Counted from the stretch's first letter, positions 1 through 10,819 are shown. The stretch: 64,000 nucleotides of DNA from Epiperipatus broadwayi (GCA_028023455.1 JAQFVV010012416.1:359001-423000), one strand, 5' to 3'. Program-made: numbers and translations. The notes: generated by a model not told the origin, from the letters alone.

Positions 1-540
1 ACTTGAACAGTGATTTTGGAAAATTCCTTGATAATATAAATTATGATCATGAAATGAAATAATATTTTTTTTCTGCAATAACAACAATATAACATTCCTT
101 TACATTTAAAGTTTAATCTTCAAAATCTAGATCAGCATTTTTCAAATTGAATTCCATGCAACTCAGAGATTCCAGATAGCTATCAATTCTTTGACTAATT
201 TCTAAGAATTAAAGTATTTGTACTGAGAATTTCGATAGTTATGATAAAAAATCAAAATTTAATTCCTGCTGCATTTTGTTACTATTTTTATGAGACCACA
301 TTTATCAAATTTGATCAAATAAATGTAAAATTAAGATATAAATGTTTAATTTATTACCATTTGCCTTTATTTTCAAACTTTTTTTTAGTGTGCAGTATAT
401 ATTATTTGTTGATTTCCATTAAGAAAATCAAATCTAAATCAAAATTTTGATAAATCATATACATGTAGGTATAAAAAAAAGCATTTGTATAATTGTGCTT
501 TTGTTCTTTTCAATTTAATCTTTAAAATAATGTCACACTA
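1..540. other. AT-rich spacer, no gene seen
   Basis: The stretch has only a short chance ORF and homopolymer runs. I see no repeat family or exon signal in it. Confidence 0.6.
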
Positions 541-981
541 GTCATCATCATCATCATCATCACCAACTATTATCAATCCATTGCAGGATGAAGGTCTCTA
601 AGTTTAATCCATCTTCTCCGATTTTTAGCTTCTCTTATCCACATTACCCCTGCACACTTTCATCCATCCATCTCACATGTGGTCTCTTTCTGGGTCTTTT
701 ACAATCTCTTGGAATCCAGTTTAAGATTTCAATTGTCCATATATTATCATCTTTTCTAGCAATATGTCCAGCCCAACTCCACTTCAATCTTTTAATTTTT
801 TCAATGAGGTCATTGCGTTTTCGATCTCTTCTTGTTACTCTCAACATGCATTTCTCCATACTTCTTTGAGTGGTCTGGAGTCTCTGTATTGTTCTTCTAT
901 TAAGTGCCCAATTTTCAGATCCATGAGTAAGAACTGATCAAACACATTTGTTAAAAACCTTCTTTTTCAAACACATAGGCA
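541..981 (-). mobile_element. 3' end of an RTE-like LINE (internally deleted copy)
   Basis: On the minus strand this matches the 3' end of the full-length LINE at 14.75-17.86 kb almost base for base. It starts with the same (ATG/TGA)n tail and the same end of the reverse transcriptase ORF ([26 protein letters not shown]). The reading frame is broken by small indels. Similarity stops near 981, but the 5' end of the same element resumes about 50 bases further on (1030-1154), so the copy lacks its middle rather than being simply 5'-truncated. Confidence 0.85.
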
Positions 982-1029
982 TCATAATTATATATATACA
1001 ATTTTCATATATATATTAGAAAAATATTT

Positions 1030-1154
1030 ATATATTTTAGAAAAATATTTATCATTTTACACAAACATTCATTCTGCCTTATCAGGCAACTGAGAAGAAA
1101 GACCATGGTGTTTCTTGACCTTAAACTCAAAGGTAAAAAGCCAATAAACTCACC
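1030..1154 (-). mobile_element. 5' UTR piece of the RTE-like LINE
   Basis: This matches 17735-17856, the region just upstream of the LINE start codon, including the block around 'cattctgccttatcaggca' and the end 'gccaataaactcacca'. With 541-981 it forms a copy that kept both ends and lost about 2.5 kb of coding sequence. Short AT repeats lie at the junction (982-1029). Confidence 0.75.
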
Positions 1155-1160
1155 AGTACT

Positions 1161-1266
1161 AATATATATATTTAAAAGGCAAATGTGACTTCGTAAGAAA
1201 TTCGAGGCCAGAATTGCGATTCCAAGTTGGACACTCTACCAACTACCTAAACTGCACAGGGCTAGT
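1161..1266 (-). repeat. tRNA-derived SINE B, copy 1
   Basis: Read on the minus strand, the unit has a tRNA-like A box (TAGTTGGTAGAGTG) and a weak B box (TGGCCTCGAATTTC) at tRNA spacing, followed by a short tail ending in TTTAAA and TA repeats. A near-identical unit lies at 1367-1474. The two flank a different SINE as direct repeats. Confidence 0.6.
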
Positions 1267-1360
1267 AACATTGGCCACGATGTGAACCCATGCAACAAAC
1301 ATCTGCAACCAACTGCTTGCTTGCAAGGCAGCTCTGACCTCTCGGCTAACAACGCTCGAC
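1267..1360 (-). repeat. tRNA-derived SINE A (minimal type)
   Basis: The minus strand shows GTTAGCCGAGAGGTCAG (A-box region of a class II, Leu/Ser-like tRNA) and GGGTTCACATCGTGGCC (degraded B box). It belongs to the same family as the copies at 19.5, 30.4, 30.9, 32.9, 38.4, 41.1, 42.6 and 42.8 kb, but is more diverged. Confidence 0.7.
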
Positions 1361-1366
1361 ATTAAT

Positions 1367-1474
1367 ATATATATTTAAAAAGGCAAATGGAACTTCATAA
1401 GAAATTCAAGGCCAGAATTCCGATTCCCAAGTCAAATGCTCTACCAACTATCTAAATTGCATAGGGCTAGTACA
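1367..1474 (-). repeat. tRNA-derived SINE B, copy 2
   Basis: This is the second copy of the 1161-1266 unit. Its tRNA-like part is better preserved (GTTGGTAGAGCATTTGACTT on the minus strand). Together with copy 1 it brackets a SINE A. Confidence 0.6.
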
Positions 1475-1477
1475 AAC

Positions 1478-1720
1478 ATATATAAAGTTATAACACTGCC
1501 AGATGTATGATTATATAATATCTTAATGTATTTGCATAAGGTGGTTTGTGTCAAAGATGTTAGCTGAGAAAGTTTGATACTTTTAATCAAACTATAGTAA
1601 ATTTCTATCTGTGTAAGAGATTGTGATCTGGCCAACTGATGAGTGCTGTCTTAGCATAAAATGCACATCTTGGAGGATCATTTATCATTTTTACATGTCT
1701 TTGATCATAGGTTTTCGGGA
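1478..1720 (+). mobile_element. Hammerhead-bearing repeat, diverged copy
   Basis: The 3' half matches the hammerhead-bearing family (best copies at 13.2 and 43.7 kb). The upstream half is shared only with the copy at 2195-2440 (AAGRTRGTTKGTGTCAAAG), so these two form a subfamily. No inverted arms are visible here. Confidence 0.6.
1617..1683 (+). ncRNA. Decayed hammerhead ribozyme
   Basis: CTGATGA (1636-1642) is intact and is followed by a stem II hairpin with a changed loop. The GAAA box reads AAAA (first G lost), which should abolish cleavage. The stem I sides (GGCCAA / TTGGAGG) still partly pair. Confidence 0.55.
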
Positions 1721-2194
1721 GATGCAATAAAATGGAAGTTTGAAATATATCTAAAAATACATTAAAATTAAATATATGTAAATCTAAAATGTGTATGTGA
1801 AATTAAATTATAACATGTATTATGTATGTCTTGCTCACTCGGAAAAATGAAGTGGTTGTTTCAAAGATGCATCTTTGTGAGAGAGATTTGTCTGACTTCT
1901 AGGCTGATGAATGGTTGTGATAGGATTGAGCTAAAGGTGAAAGATATACTGATTAAAACAAACATTTGGAAATATACATTACATAGCAATGAATTCTATA
2001 ATCCTTCACAAGATCTTTAAAAGCAGATAGAAAACAGTCCCTATATTCATGAGAATGAGGTAGTGAAAGTTTTCAAAACTGAGCATGGACAAAGAAACTT
2101 AGGTGTTGACATCTCTATAACACTATAAGCATACTATTCATTAAATGGGATTTAAAATGTGTATTTATGTTAGAGATAATTTCTAGTTTAATAA

Positions 2195-2440
2195 AGGATT
2201 AGTAATAATCATTAATATTTTTGTATAAGATAGTTGGTGTCAAAGTGTGAATATAGAAAGCTTGACACTTGTAATAAAACTATAATAATTTGCTATGTAT
2301 GTAATATTAAACAAATAATAAGATATGCATAAGAGATTGTAATCTGGACCAACTGATGAGTGCTGGTTCAGCAAGAAATATGCATTTTGGAAATCATTTA
2401 TCTTGCTCAAATGTTTTTGATCTTACATTTCAGTTCTATA
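2195..2440 (+). mobile_element. Hammerhead-bearing repeat
   Basis: This is a sister of the 1478-1720 copy. It has the same upstream module followed by the conserved hammerhead module. I see no inverted arms. It directly abuts the tail of the LINE fragment at 2446. Confidence 0.65.
2335..2395 (+). ncRNA. Hammerhead ribozyme, core intact
   Basis: The core reads CTGATGA (2353-2359), then a stem II hairpin GTGCTG-GTT-CAGCAA with one closing mismatch, then GAAA (2375-2378). Stem III is two base pairs closed by a four-base loop (ATATGCAT), and the cleavage triplet is ATT ending at 2386. Stem I pairs CCAA with TTGG (2387-2390), and GATT (2335-2338) can pair with AATC beyond an internal loop. All invariant core bases I can check are present. 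Confidence 0.7.
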
Positions 2441-2445
2441 AACAA

Positions 2446-3705
2446 GGATGTGATGTGATGTATTATGGCTTCTCCTTAAACAAAGTCAACAATATGTCAG
2501 CAATTATACCCAGATAAACATGTTAGCCATTTTATTTTACATTCCCCACTCTAAATTTACCCATAATCTGCTCTATCCCATTTTCACAACATAATCTTTG
2601 TCAACTCTATAACCTTTATATTTAAATCCCCCTTATCTTTTCCCAAACCTAACATAAAAACCAATAATTCACTTTCTGTATAATCACTCTTTTCATATTT
2701 ATTTTTCCACAACTTTATCATATGTACCCTTTCTGTTTTCAAACATTTACATTCAATTAACAAATGCCTAATATTTTCTATTCCTTCCTTACATAATTTA
2801 CAAAATAAATCACCCATATTTTTCTATTTACATGTATATTCTTTTGTAGCTAAAGATCCCATTCGAGCCTTAAACAATAAACTACTTTTCTTACTATTAT
2901 CATATATTAACTCACACCTAATATTCTGTTTATTTCTATATATATTTAAACTCTTTTTACTCTCTACACTATTTCTCCATCTCTCTAACTCCCTTGTATT
3001 TATTAATAAATTTATTCTTTTATCCCATTTCTTACTACTATAACACTCAATAATCCTCTTAACACAATCATCCCATCTTTTGTCAAATATACTGATATAA
3101 ATTCTTTATCCAAACCTTTTGCATACTGCATTACCTTTCTCACCCATCTTGTTACCTGCCCTTTACTCATAACCCAATTAAATACTATTTTACCTATTCT
3201 TTTATTATCCATAAACTGCAATCTACCAAACATTTTTATTTTACTTTTTGCTTCTCTCATATGAAACCTTGACCATCCCATTTCTCCTTGAATTGCCTCC
3301 CTGCTGTCCATACTTCTGCATCTAATGCATGTCTTCCTACTTCCCTTTGAGCTTTTTCTAAGTAATCTAATATCTTTTTACTAACATATAATGCATCATT
3401 ACCATATGTTAGCCCTGCTACTGCAACCCCTTTCCATATAATTCTAGCTACATCATATTTACTATATGAAAACACTGTTAATTTCTTTATCAATCCCTTT
3501 CTTTTCTTTGCTTCATTTATCAATTTTTTCTCCCATTCATCCAAATAATTTTTCTGATTACTTAAAATAATTCCCAAATAACTATATCTATTCACCACAC
3601 TTAACTTAATATCTCCCAATAAAAATTCTACATCTTCTCTATCCCCAGTGTTAACCATCATTATATTTGATTTTTTCTTCACTAAATTTAATCCCCATCT
3701 CCTTA
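2446..3705 (-). mobile_element. Non-LTR retrotransposon 3' fragment (post-RT region and zinc knuckle)
   Basis: Minus-strand reading gives the region after the reverse transcriptase in a LINE ORF2. It runs RYSYLGIILSNQKNYLDEWE (3.6 kb), then KILDYLEKAQREVGRHALDA, then after a frameshift EAIQGEMGWSRFHMREAKSK, and finally a cysteine/histidine motif CKLCKEGIENIRHLLIEC (2.7-2.8 kb). Stops and at least one frameshift near 3.3 kb make it a pseudogene, and the RT and endonuclease are missing. The 3' tail is a (CACAT)n microsatellite on the minus strand (2446-2460), shared with a second copy at 26 kb. I do not assign a clade; it is distinct from the RTE-like LINE. Confidence 0.8.
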
Positions 3706-3935
3706 CTCTCCATACAGTAGTGCCACCATGTGCCAGCCAAAGTAATCAATGGATGCCAGAAGGCTTGTGCATAAAATCCTATCTAGTGCCTACTCATCCA
3801 ATATCCCCAGAATAGTTTCTGGCTTGTGACCTTCGTCAGTGAGGAACCTTGGATCTGAGAGCACTGCACCTAGATCTTAGGATCTAATGCAAACCTCCAG
3901 CAACACCTTTTAACTCTACTTAACTACAAAACTAT
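3706..3935 (-). mobile_element. PLE terminal repeat unit (pLTR-like) with hammerhead
   Basis: This 225-bp unit is nearly identical to 44.68-44.91 kb, where it appears as a unit plus a partial inverted copy. It holds a Penelope-type hammerhead (see 3805-3844). Hammerheads in the terminal repeats of Penelope-like elements are established. It is truncated against the LINE fragment at about 3705. Confidence 0.7.
3805..3844 (-). ncRNA. Hammerhead ribozyme in PLE repeat (weakened)
   Basis: The minus strand reads CCTCA (stem I), CTGACGA, stem II GGT-CACAA-GCC, GAAAC, then TATTC before TGGGG (stem I). The core is present. Stem III has lost its second pair (C opposite T), and the stem II closing pair is A-A, so activity is doubtful. 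Confidence 0.65.
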
Positions 3936-4042
3936 GAGAATGAAATTGAAAACATAATATTTTCAAAGCTCAATAGCTTATATAGTCATATGGGTCTGAA
4001 CTCAGTTCAGCACCTATACATTTTGGTGTCTTTGGCTCCTTA

Positions 4043-4154
<112 letters not shown>

Positions 4155-4170
4155 TGAATATTTTTCATAT

Positions 4171-4264
4171 AATTAAAAGAATTTGAACTCAGACTTTCAA
4201 GTTCCCTACATGTATCCACTCCATCCTATACAAGTGAAAGTCTGAGTTAAAATCCCTTTTAATT
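4171..4264. repeat. Short palindromic relic of the hammerhead-bearing family
   Basis: The inverted arms of the family (TTTGAACTCAGACTTTCA and TGAAAGTCTGAGTTAAAATC) face each other over about 40 bases, with the ribozyme module deleted. The outermost bases AATTAAAAG and CTTTTAATT also pair. The 50 bases beyond the right arm are shared with the 7.1-7.4 kb copy. Confidence 0.65.
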
Positions 4265-4354
4265 ACTTTCAGTTCAGTATAGATAATATACTTGTATTTA
4301 AATATTACATATTCATCCTATATTCTATGCATCCCTCTTCTGTGTGTTTAAATG

Positions 4355-4500
4355 GACATATTAAGGTCCTATATGTGAGAGGCCAGAGTGACTTAAAGCC
4401 ATTCCATCATCATATTTTCAGTGATATGAATACCAGAAAAATTGGAGGGTAGAGAAGATTTGGGCCTGTCCATTAAAGATTGAAGAGATTTGGTATTGTA
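4355..4500 (+). mobile_element. Fragment of the long form of the hammerhead-bearing family
   Basis: This matches the left interior of the 39.7 kb copy (ATTCCATCATCA...GCCTGTCCATTAAAG). It breaks off before the ribozyme. Confidence 0.6.
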
Positions 4501-4887
4501 ACAGTCAGAAAATGTGTGACTCGTAAACATAGTGCAGAACTCGACCACCACACAGAACAGCAGCACCATCGAGGTAGCGAAGCCACCCATGTTACTGAGT
4601 TCAAACATAGTTTATCGGTTCCACAATACAATCCATGAAACAACGCATCTGATGCGACATTAGTAAATATTTCCTTAGGCATGGTGGTCAGGAATATGCA
4701 AGAGATTCATGATTTTATTCTCGAGTTAGCCAATAATCAAACTAATATTAATTAAACATTCATATTTACATAATCGAGGAAATATTATATAGAATGGGTA
4801 TCGAATAAATGAAACGTAACTGCAGACGTATAGTTTAAAATTATTTATTCACACATTTTAATAAAACATTTACTAATAATATTTTAT

Positions 4888-5112
4888 GGACTAACAGCTT
4901 CAGTAGCGGGATTTGCAACATGATTATATTTTAAAGAATACATTTATTTATTTAGATATTATTTTATATTTAGGACTTTAGTAGCGGTATTTCCGATACT
5001 GTAATGTTTACAAAAGGAATACATTTATTTGTTTAGACATTATTTTATCTTGAGGACTCAGTAGCGGTATTTCCGATACTGTAATGTTTACAAAGGGAAT
5101 TCATTTATTTGA
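4888..5112. repeat. Tandem repeat, about 81-85 bp, 2.7 copies
   Basis: Units start at 4888, 4973 and 5054. Copies 2 and 3 share AGTAGCGGTATTTCCGATAC almost perfectly and copy 1 is diverged. No ORF runs through it. Confidence 0.8.
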
Positions 5113-5274
5113 AGGCGTAATCTAGTTACCTAAAATTCTCGAGTAAGTATTTCTAATGCATGCCTGGAGGGATTTATACCTTTGCAATGCAAGAGTCTAA
5201 AGTAAGGGTTATAAGAGTAGCGGCAGACATATATTTATTTAATTAAAATATTTATTTATAACTAAGGGCAAACA

Positions 5275-5280
5275 TTTATT
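5275..5280 (-). terminator. Candidate polyadenylation signal
   Basis: AATAAA on the minus strand, about 136 bases downstream of the stop codon of the exon at 5416-5637. AATAAA is common in DNA this AT-rich, so the assignment rests on position only. Confidence 0.35.
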
Positions 5281-5415
5281 TGAGAGTGAATTATGAAGAT
5301 AATGCAGAGGTGGAGTGATATATAGAATAATAAAATTAAGAAAGGAACATGTGGTACGCTTTAGAAAGGTGATATGAAATAGCAGTATATCGAAACTGCA
5401 ATGCCGTGAATGAGT

Positions 5416-5637
5416 TTATAAGAATGTCGGGCTGGTCTCTGCCATCGGCCCGACGAAGTAAGGTGCCACATAAGCATAACCAGGGACAAGTGGTCCGTGT
5501 TGCAGTTTGCCGGCTGGCTGCATGACGTTGTCAAATCCTACGGGAGCACCCATTATGTCCGCTTGTGTAGGACGACTGGGGTTAATTTCAACCCTGAAGA
5601 ATCTGGAAATTTCACGGCAGAATGGGTCATCGCGTCT
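5416..5637 (-). CDS. Candidate terminal coding exon of an unrecognised gene
   Basis: On the minus strand, an acceptor-like TTTTAG at 5638-5643 is followed by 73 sense codons and a TAA stop (5416-5418). The peptide begins RRDDPFCREISRFFRVEINP, continues through DIMGAPVGFDNVMQPAGK and HGPLVPGYAYVAPYFVGP, and ends ETSPTFL. Codon use is balanced and the segment is far richer in G+C than its surroundings, which chance ORFs here are not. It has no signal peptide, membrane segment or domain I recognise; it is rich in Pro and Gly near the C terminus. A candidate AATAAA lies downstream at 5275. The upstream exons are not identified. The reading phase at the acceptor is assumed to be 0. I do not know the product. 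Confidence 0.5.
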   Translation of the reverse strand, partial: RRDDPFCREISRFFRVEINPSRPTQADIMGAPVGFDNVMQPAGKLQHGPLVPGYAYVAPYFVGPMAETSPTFL

Positions 5638-5639
5638 CT

Positions 5640-6350
5640 AAAATGTAACACATGTATAATGTATAAATGATTATGATAAGATTTAAATAGATTTCTAACT
5701 CGGCCCTACATTATCAATATTTACTAAAGAACTTTGGCGACTCTCAAAGAAATGTAATTTTATGGAATTATTCATTAAGATTTAATAAATGCAAAATATG
5801 TATAAACTGGGGATTATTACAACTAATACACCAGCCATTTGCGAAGTTGTAGACCCCTGCATTACAATAAATGAAGCATTGAATGCGTGTCGGTTTATAT
5901 GAAAATTAAATTATTTATGAAAGTAATGTTAATGAAATCTGACACGCACTCACTATTTCAAGTGATCATATATTTAAACCTTGAAAATTGAGACAATTAT
6001 GAGCATGCAATAATTAAATAATAAATATAGACGAAATGTAGATTTTAGAAATAAGCACCCAAGAAAGATAGAATGAGGTAAGCTAGATTATTAGAGAAAT
6101 TTACACATTAAGTTAATTATTCAGTTTTAGTTATACATATGGTAGTTTTTACATTTTATAATTTAGATAAGTAGTATAAAGAAGAGCTACAGCATATTAT
6201 TAGAGTACTCTAGAGTTTGAACACAGACAGGTACCTATTTTATAAGAAGTTTTCTGATTCCATTAGTTTAGCAGCAAAAAGTTCACGAGTGGCAATTCTT
6301 TCTTGTATTTAGATATTTCATTTACTTTCACAGCAGCAGCAGCTTTCTCA
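5640..6350. other. AT-rich, intron-like, no gene seen
   Basis: This lies between the two exon-like segments. It holds no repeat family I recognise. The polypyrimidine run ending TTTATTTCAG at 6360 is a good acceptor on the plus strand, but the plus-strand frame after it closes within 17 codons. Confidence 0.5.
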
Positions 6351-6351
6351 T

Positions 6352-6513
6352 TTATTTCAGGCAGATCTTCATGGTGAATTTATGATGGGCAATGGAAAGT
6401 TCGGCATCCGATAGGCCATCTCCCGATGGAGAATAATCTAGGTGCTTTACTCGGTCATATCTTGGCAGGAATAAATTATTTTTATATTTTTGGAAACTCT
6501 CAGTGATCGAGAG
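6352..6513 (-). CDS. Candidate coding exon of an unrecognised gene
   Basis: On the minus strand, AG at 6514-6515 (context CAACTTTAGCTTAG) is followed by 53 sense codons and a TAA stop at 6352-6354. The peptide reads LSITESFQKYKNNLFLPRYD, then RVKHLDYSPSGDGLSDAELS, then IAHHKFTMKICLK. The G+C-rich middle (SPSGDGLSDAE) looks coding. I recognise no domain. It could be an alternative 3' exon of the gene that uses 5416-5637, since both have an acceptor and a stop on the same strand, or a chance frame. A competing plus-strand frame (GEFMMGNGKFGIR after TTTATTTCAG) makes the call weak. Confidence 0.3.
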   Translation of the reverse strand, partial: LSITESFQKYKNNLFLPRYDRVKHLDYSPSGDGLSDAELSIAHHKFTMKICLK

Positions 6514-6514
6514 C

Positions 6515-7099
6515 TAAGCTAAAGTTGAAGTGAATGTCTCCAGCAAGTCTAAGATGGCCTCTTTTCTTATCTTGATTTCACATTTTTGTTAAGGTATTTT
6601 TAGGTTCTACTTAATCTGCCCTGAGGATAATCAATGCATTTTGTTGGTTTTAATTAAAGAAAGCTGCCGTTCTATTGTTTACATTTTACATTTACTAATT
6701 ACATTTTGGGGAATTTTTCTTTAATTAATCTATTATCTATCACTGACCGATGCTTTTAAATTTCAAAGACAAAAAGGGAACATAAGATTATTTTAACTTT
6801 TAATTAAATATTACATCAGATTTTTTAGAATTATTATTAAACGAAATTTAAACAAAGCAATAAATACGAACTTTATAATCCAAAATAAATGATCAAAATT
6901 ATACAAAATTATATAACTAAAAGAAATCTAAATTATATTATTTTATCCCCATTTATTGCCTTTAATTTGAGATCGAAATGTGTGCATGTCCATGCTGAAT
7001 TCTACACATATTTATACATTTTTAATATTGCCACACACACAACTCGATACCAAAAAGTTTAAATTTGGGCGGGATAGACTGGTCAGTGAGAGACGACAG
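6515..7099. other. AT-rich spacer, no gene seen
   Basis: No exon, repeat family or RNA gene could be supported here. Confidence 0.5.
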
Positions 7100-7150
7100 A
7101 AAAAGGTGAAACTTAAGATTTGAATACGAATCTTACTGTTTCAGTATCAT
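7100..7150 (-). repeat. Short dispersed repeat (copy 1 of 2)
   Basis: The minus strand (TACTGAAACAGTAAGATTC ... AAGTTTCACCTTTT) resembles 22255-22305 on the plus strand over about 48 bases. The identity of the source is unknown. Confidence 0.5.
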
Positions 7151-7392
7151 AATATAAACTCAGCAGTGATTGTATACATGTACACAAAATGATGACCTGG
7201 ATCAACTAATGAGTGTTGGTTCAGTATGAAATATGTAAATTGGAGATCATTTATCTTTTTCACATGTTTGTCATGTGCATCAGTTGTATAAGGTAGAGTA
7301 AATAGATGTAGAGAGAAAGCCTGAGTTCAAATCCCTTCTAATTACATCAAGTTCAGTATAGATTATATACTTGTATTTAAATACTATTTATT
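7150..7392 (+). mobile_element. Hammerhead-bearing repeat, decayed
   Basis: It carries the ribozyme module (7191-7250) and the right inverted arm (GAAAGCCTGAGTTCAAATCC, 7317-7336). The left arm is missing. About 50 bases beyond the right arm (GTTCAGTATAGATTATATAC) are shared with 4265-4310, so this subfamily may extend past the arm. The ribozyme core reads CTAATGA instead of CTGATGA, which removes an essential G; GAAA is kept. Confidence 0.65.
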
Positions 7393-9782
7393 TAATATAA
7401 AATATTATACATTTTAATTAACAATTACAATAATTATATAAAATAATAATATTATCTTTAAATACATACATTCTAAAATTATTTTGACTGCCCAAACAAA
7501 ACACATGTACAACCTCATACACAAATGATATAATCCTCTACTATTTGTTTACCTATGTTTATATATGGATTGTGCAATGCATGTAGTTACATAAAATATG
7601 AATAAATAAAATATTAATAAAATGAATTTATTGGTACACATTTTAATTTATATAATCTTCCTATAACAAAATATTAACTTAACCGCAACAAATGATATTA
7701 TATATGTATATTATTATTAAAGAAAAAAATCAAGCAAGTCGTTATTGTATATTCCATTGTTATCTCAATAAACCTATATCAATAATATACATCACTTGAT
7801 TGCCTCAAAACAACTGACAACAGATAAATGTGGTGAAAATAATATATTGTAATGGGATGGGGAATTAGAGGCTGGTCATCCCTAAAGTGAACATGGGATG
7901 ATAGTGCTGGAAAAACATAGAGTATCAAATTTACAAACAAGTATATTTATTAAAGTATTGAAATAATGAAATATTAAAGTAAGATTTAAACTAAGAGATT
8001 TAAAGGATGATATTAAAGGAAAGTTTAATATCAAAAAATAGATAAGTAAATTTATAGATTCAAAGAGAGCATGAGAAATATAAGTATCTCTCTGAGATCA
8101 CCACAGCTAGAGAAATTATGATTAACCAGCATTAAACTAAGTATAAGTCATTTATAAGTAATTATCATCATTATGAGTGATCAATAATAAAATAAATCAG
8201 AATAAAATCAATGATCAATCTGGTGACTGGATTTGAAATGGTTCTTCTGTAGACCAGGCTAACTATTGAGGCAGTGCCAGCTTGGGGCAATTAGTTAAAC
8301 ATTAATTTGGATGCACAGACTAATTACTAAGCCATCAGAATACACAACCATCAAAACAATGCTGGGATATTAAAACATGCTAATCATCATCAATGCTCTG
8401 GCCACTTAGTACCATTTATATACTGGCCAATTATAAACTTAGAATAAAACTAAACTAAAATAAAATGCAGTGCAGGGGCTTTAAAGAATATAATCTTATG
8501 CACCAACCAGAATATATCAATTATACTGGATGCTTCTTAAGCCTTAAATACATCCCCTTTTATATATATGACTGCTATGTACAAATTTAGCTCAGAAGAA
8601 CACAAGCTCAAGTACTGTTATGTGACCAAGAGATGATGTAATACAATTTTTAACCATTGAATACAAGTTTATTAACCTTTTCCTCCTCTTGCCTTCTACA
8701 TCTACATCACTCTAACTCTCCATTCTTATCTAAAATATTCATTTAAGTATTGATTAGTTTTTAAATTCTTAATGTCCCTCTTCCGAATTATTTTACAAGT
8801 AAAAAAATCAAAAAACCCCATTTAAACCTAAACAAAGAAAGAACATTGTCAGTATTGTTTTATCAACTCTCACTGAAAAAGAATTCTATTGCTGAAAGAA
8901 CAAAAAACCACCTATCAAAAAAATAAAAAAAACGCTGAGATTTTCATTTCAATGTGATTTAAGTATTTAAAAAAGTATAATTTGAGAAATTAAAATAATT
9001 TTTAAAAAATAAACTAAAAAAACAAAATTATTTTCGAAAAATATTGAAGATTTTAGTAAAAATATTTAAGATTTAGCAAAAAGAAATCTTTACTTTTTGA
9101 TATCGTAACATTGAAAAAGTTTGCATCACCACTTTTGTTTAGACATTCGCTTTATATTTGCCAAAATTGAATATATTTTATAATAAATAAATAACAATTT
9201 ATTTTTGAAAGAACTTTCATTCTCTTTCATAACCTGAAAAATTAGTAATATACTTTTTATAAACGTATCTGAGTTGAATTTAATATTATAGGCGAATATG
9301 TTTTAACAATAGGCTTTGTCTTCAGTTTGTGAGTTGGCCAATTAAAAGATTTGATTTTTACCTCATACAACCAATAATATAATTAGCGGTTTAAGGGTTA
9401 ACAACAATAAAAATGATATTAAAGTCTTTAGAATAAGGCTATTCATATAAATTAGGTCTTCTGATTTTGATAAATATACAATAAAAAAAATTATCACATT
9501 TGTGATTTACAAAATTATAAACACAATTCATGTTATTACATTATGATTTACATATATGTTCCATATAGGTGCACATCCATGCATTTTATTACATGAATAT
9601 ATTTTAATTGACATTTAAAATACAATAATGATTATCATTTTAAGTTAGATGATAAAAATACCTCACACCAAGTTATACATATCATCGCACTGATTTGCAG
9701 TGTAATTTACTATTTAATATAAAATATTTGAATTGTTATAATCTATAAATGAAATTGAGCTTTATATATATTCAATAACATA
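7393..9782. other. AT-rich spacer, no gene seen
   Basis: The stretch contains no ORF above background, no known repeat family and only simple AT-rich sequence. 8220-8560 is slightly G+C-richer but shows no consistent frame. Confidence 0.5.
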
Positions 9783-9978
9783 TTTAACATACATGTGTGT
9801 GCATATTGGATTACATGCACACACTGATGTATCTATGATATATTTCAATTTTGTCACAATAAAATGTAATTAATTTTTGATTTAACATATATGTTGTGTG
9901 CATATAAATGTATGTGCACATTGGCTTTTATATTATATATTTTAACTTGTCACAATAATATTATATTTATTCCTAATT
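9783..9978. repeat. Two-copy tandem repeat, about 98 bp
   Basis: Units 9783-9880 and 9881-9978 both begin TTTAACATAYATGT, include TGTGTGCATAT and end with TTGTCACAATAA-like sequence. They are diverged. Confidence 0.6.
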
Positions 9979-10199
9979 AGTTCCATTTGGAAAATATACA
10001 TAAAATTCACACATACACATATATATCAATTAAAATAAAGATATGAATGAGTTATCAAATCACAATAGTTTACAGTTTTAAAAAAAAACAAAAAGTATTA
10101 TCCTATAACTGACTCTCCCTTGACAGGTCACTGTTGATTAAAATTTGTAAATTTGCAAGATTCAAGCAAAATTATTTATTTTTGTTTCACATTAAAAAT

Positions 10200-10222
10200 G
10201 TCTCTCTCTCTGTCTCTCTCTC
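10200..10222. repeat. (TC)n microsatellite
   Basis: Short CT-rich run with one G interruption. Confidence 0.9.
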
Positions 10223-10819
10223 TTTAAAAAAATAAAAGTCAATCTTGACCAGATTATTGTTGATTGAATAATTTAAAAATATAGATTTTAAATATTTTCC
10301 CTCATTCTCTAGAAAAAACAAATATAACAGCATCTATCAATTAAATCTTCATTTTTAGATGTTTAACTTAAACCATTTACTTGTTCTTTAAAATGTCATT
10401 TTTAATATATAACATTATTCACCATTATATATACATTTATCTGTGCTTCTCTGCATATAGTTACTTCAGCATATGTATAATTACTTCTTCAGAAAGCTGG
10501 GGTTCTCTTGGTAAAATTAGTTTTGATCCATCAGGAAAGTATAGTCCAGAATTGTCATTATTGAGAGAGATATAATTCAGGTAATTTGTTGGCATGCCAT
10601 GAGCTCTCTTCTGTCTAGGGTTTGATGGACTTTAGGCCAGCAAACTGTCTTGTCCACATTTTAGGCTAATTGAGCCATCAGAAGCATCCCTGGCTTTAGG
10701 TAAATCAAAACTCCAGTATATAAAACTAACAGACTACTGCTCGATATACTGTCTTGACTTCAGCTACATCTTCATGGGAGCTATATATAACTCTCCAAAC
10801 ACCAACTCTGTTAGCTAAC

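Noticed and set aside
588-869. Plus-strand ORFs over the LINE ends (also 14713-15117, 16890-17321, 20396-20768, 27042-27266)
   Set aside because: They are antisense shadows of the LINE reverse transcriptase frame.
4393-4608. Minus-strand 71-codon frame with a signal-peptide-like start
   Set aside because: Its second half is the hammerhead-bearing repeat and the upstream sequence shows no gene structure; most likely a chance join.
10381-10575. Frame ending SFDPSGKYSPELSLLREI with an acceptor-like CTTCTTCAG
   Set aside because: A stop lies just before the donor-like site and the N-terminal half is simple AT-rich sequence; too little support for an exon.
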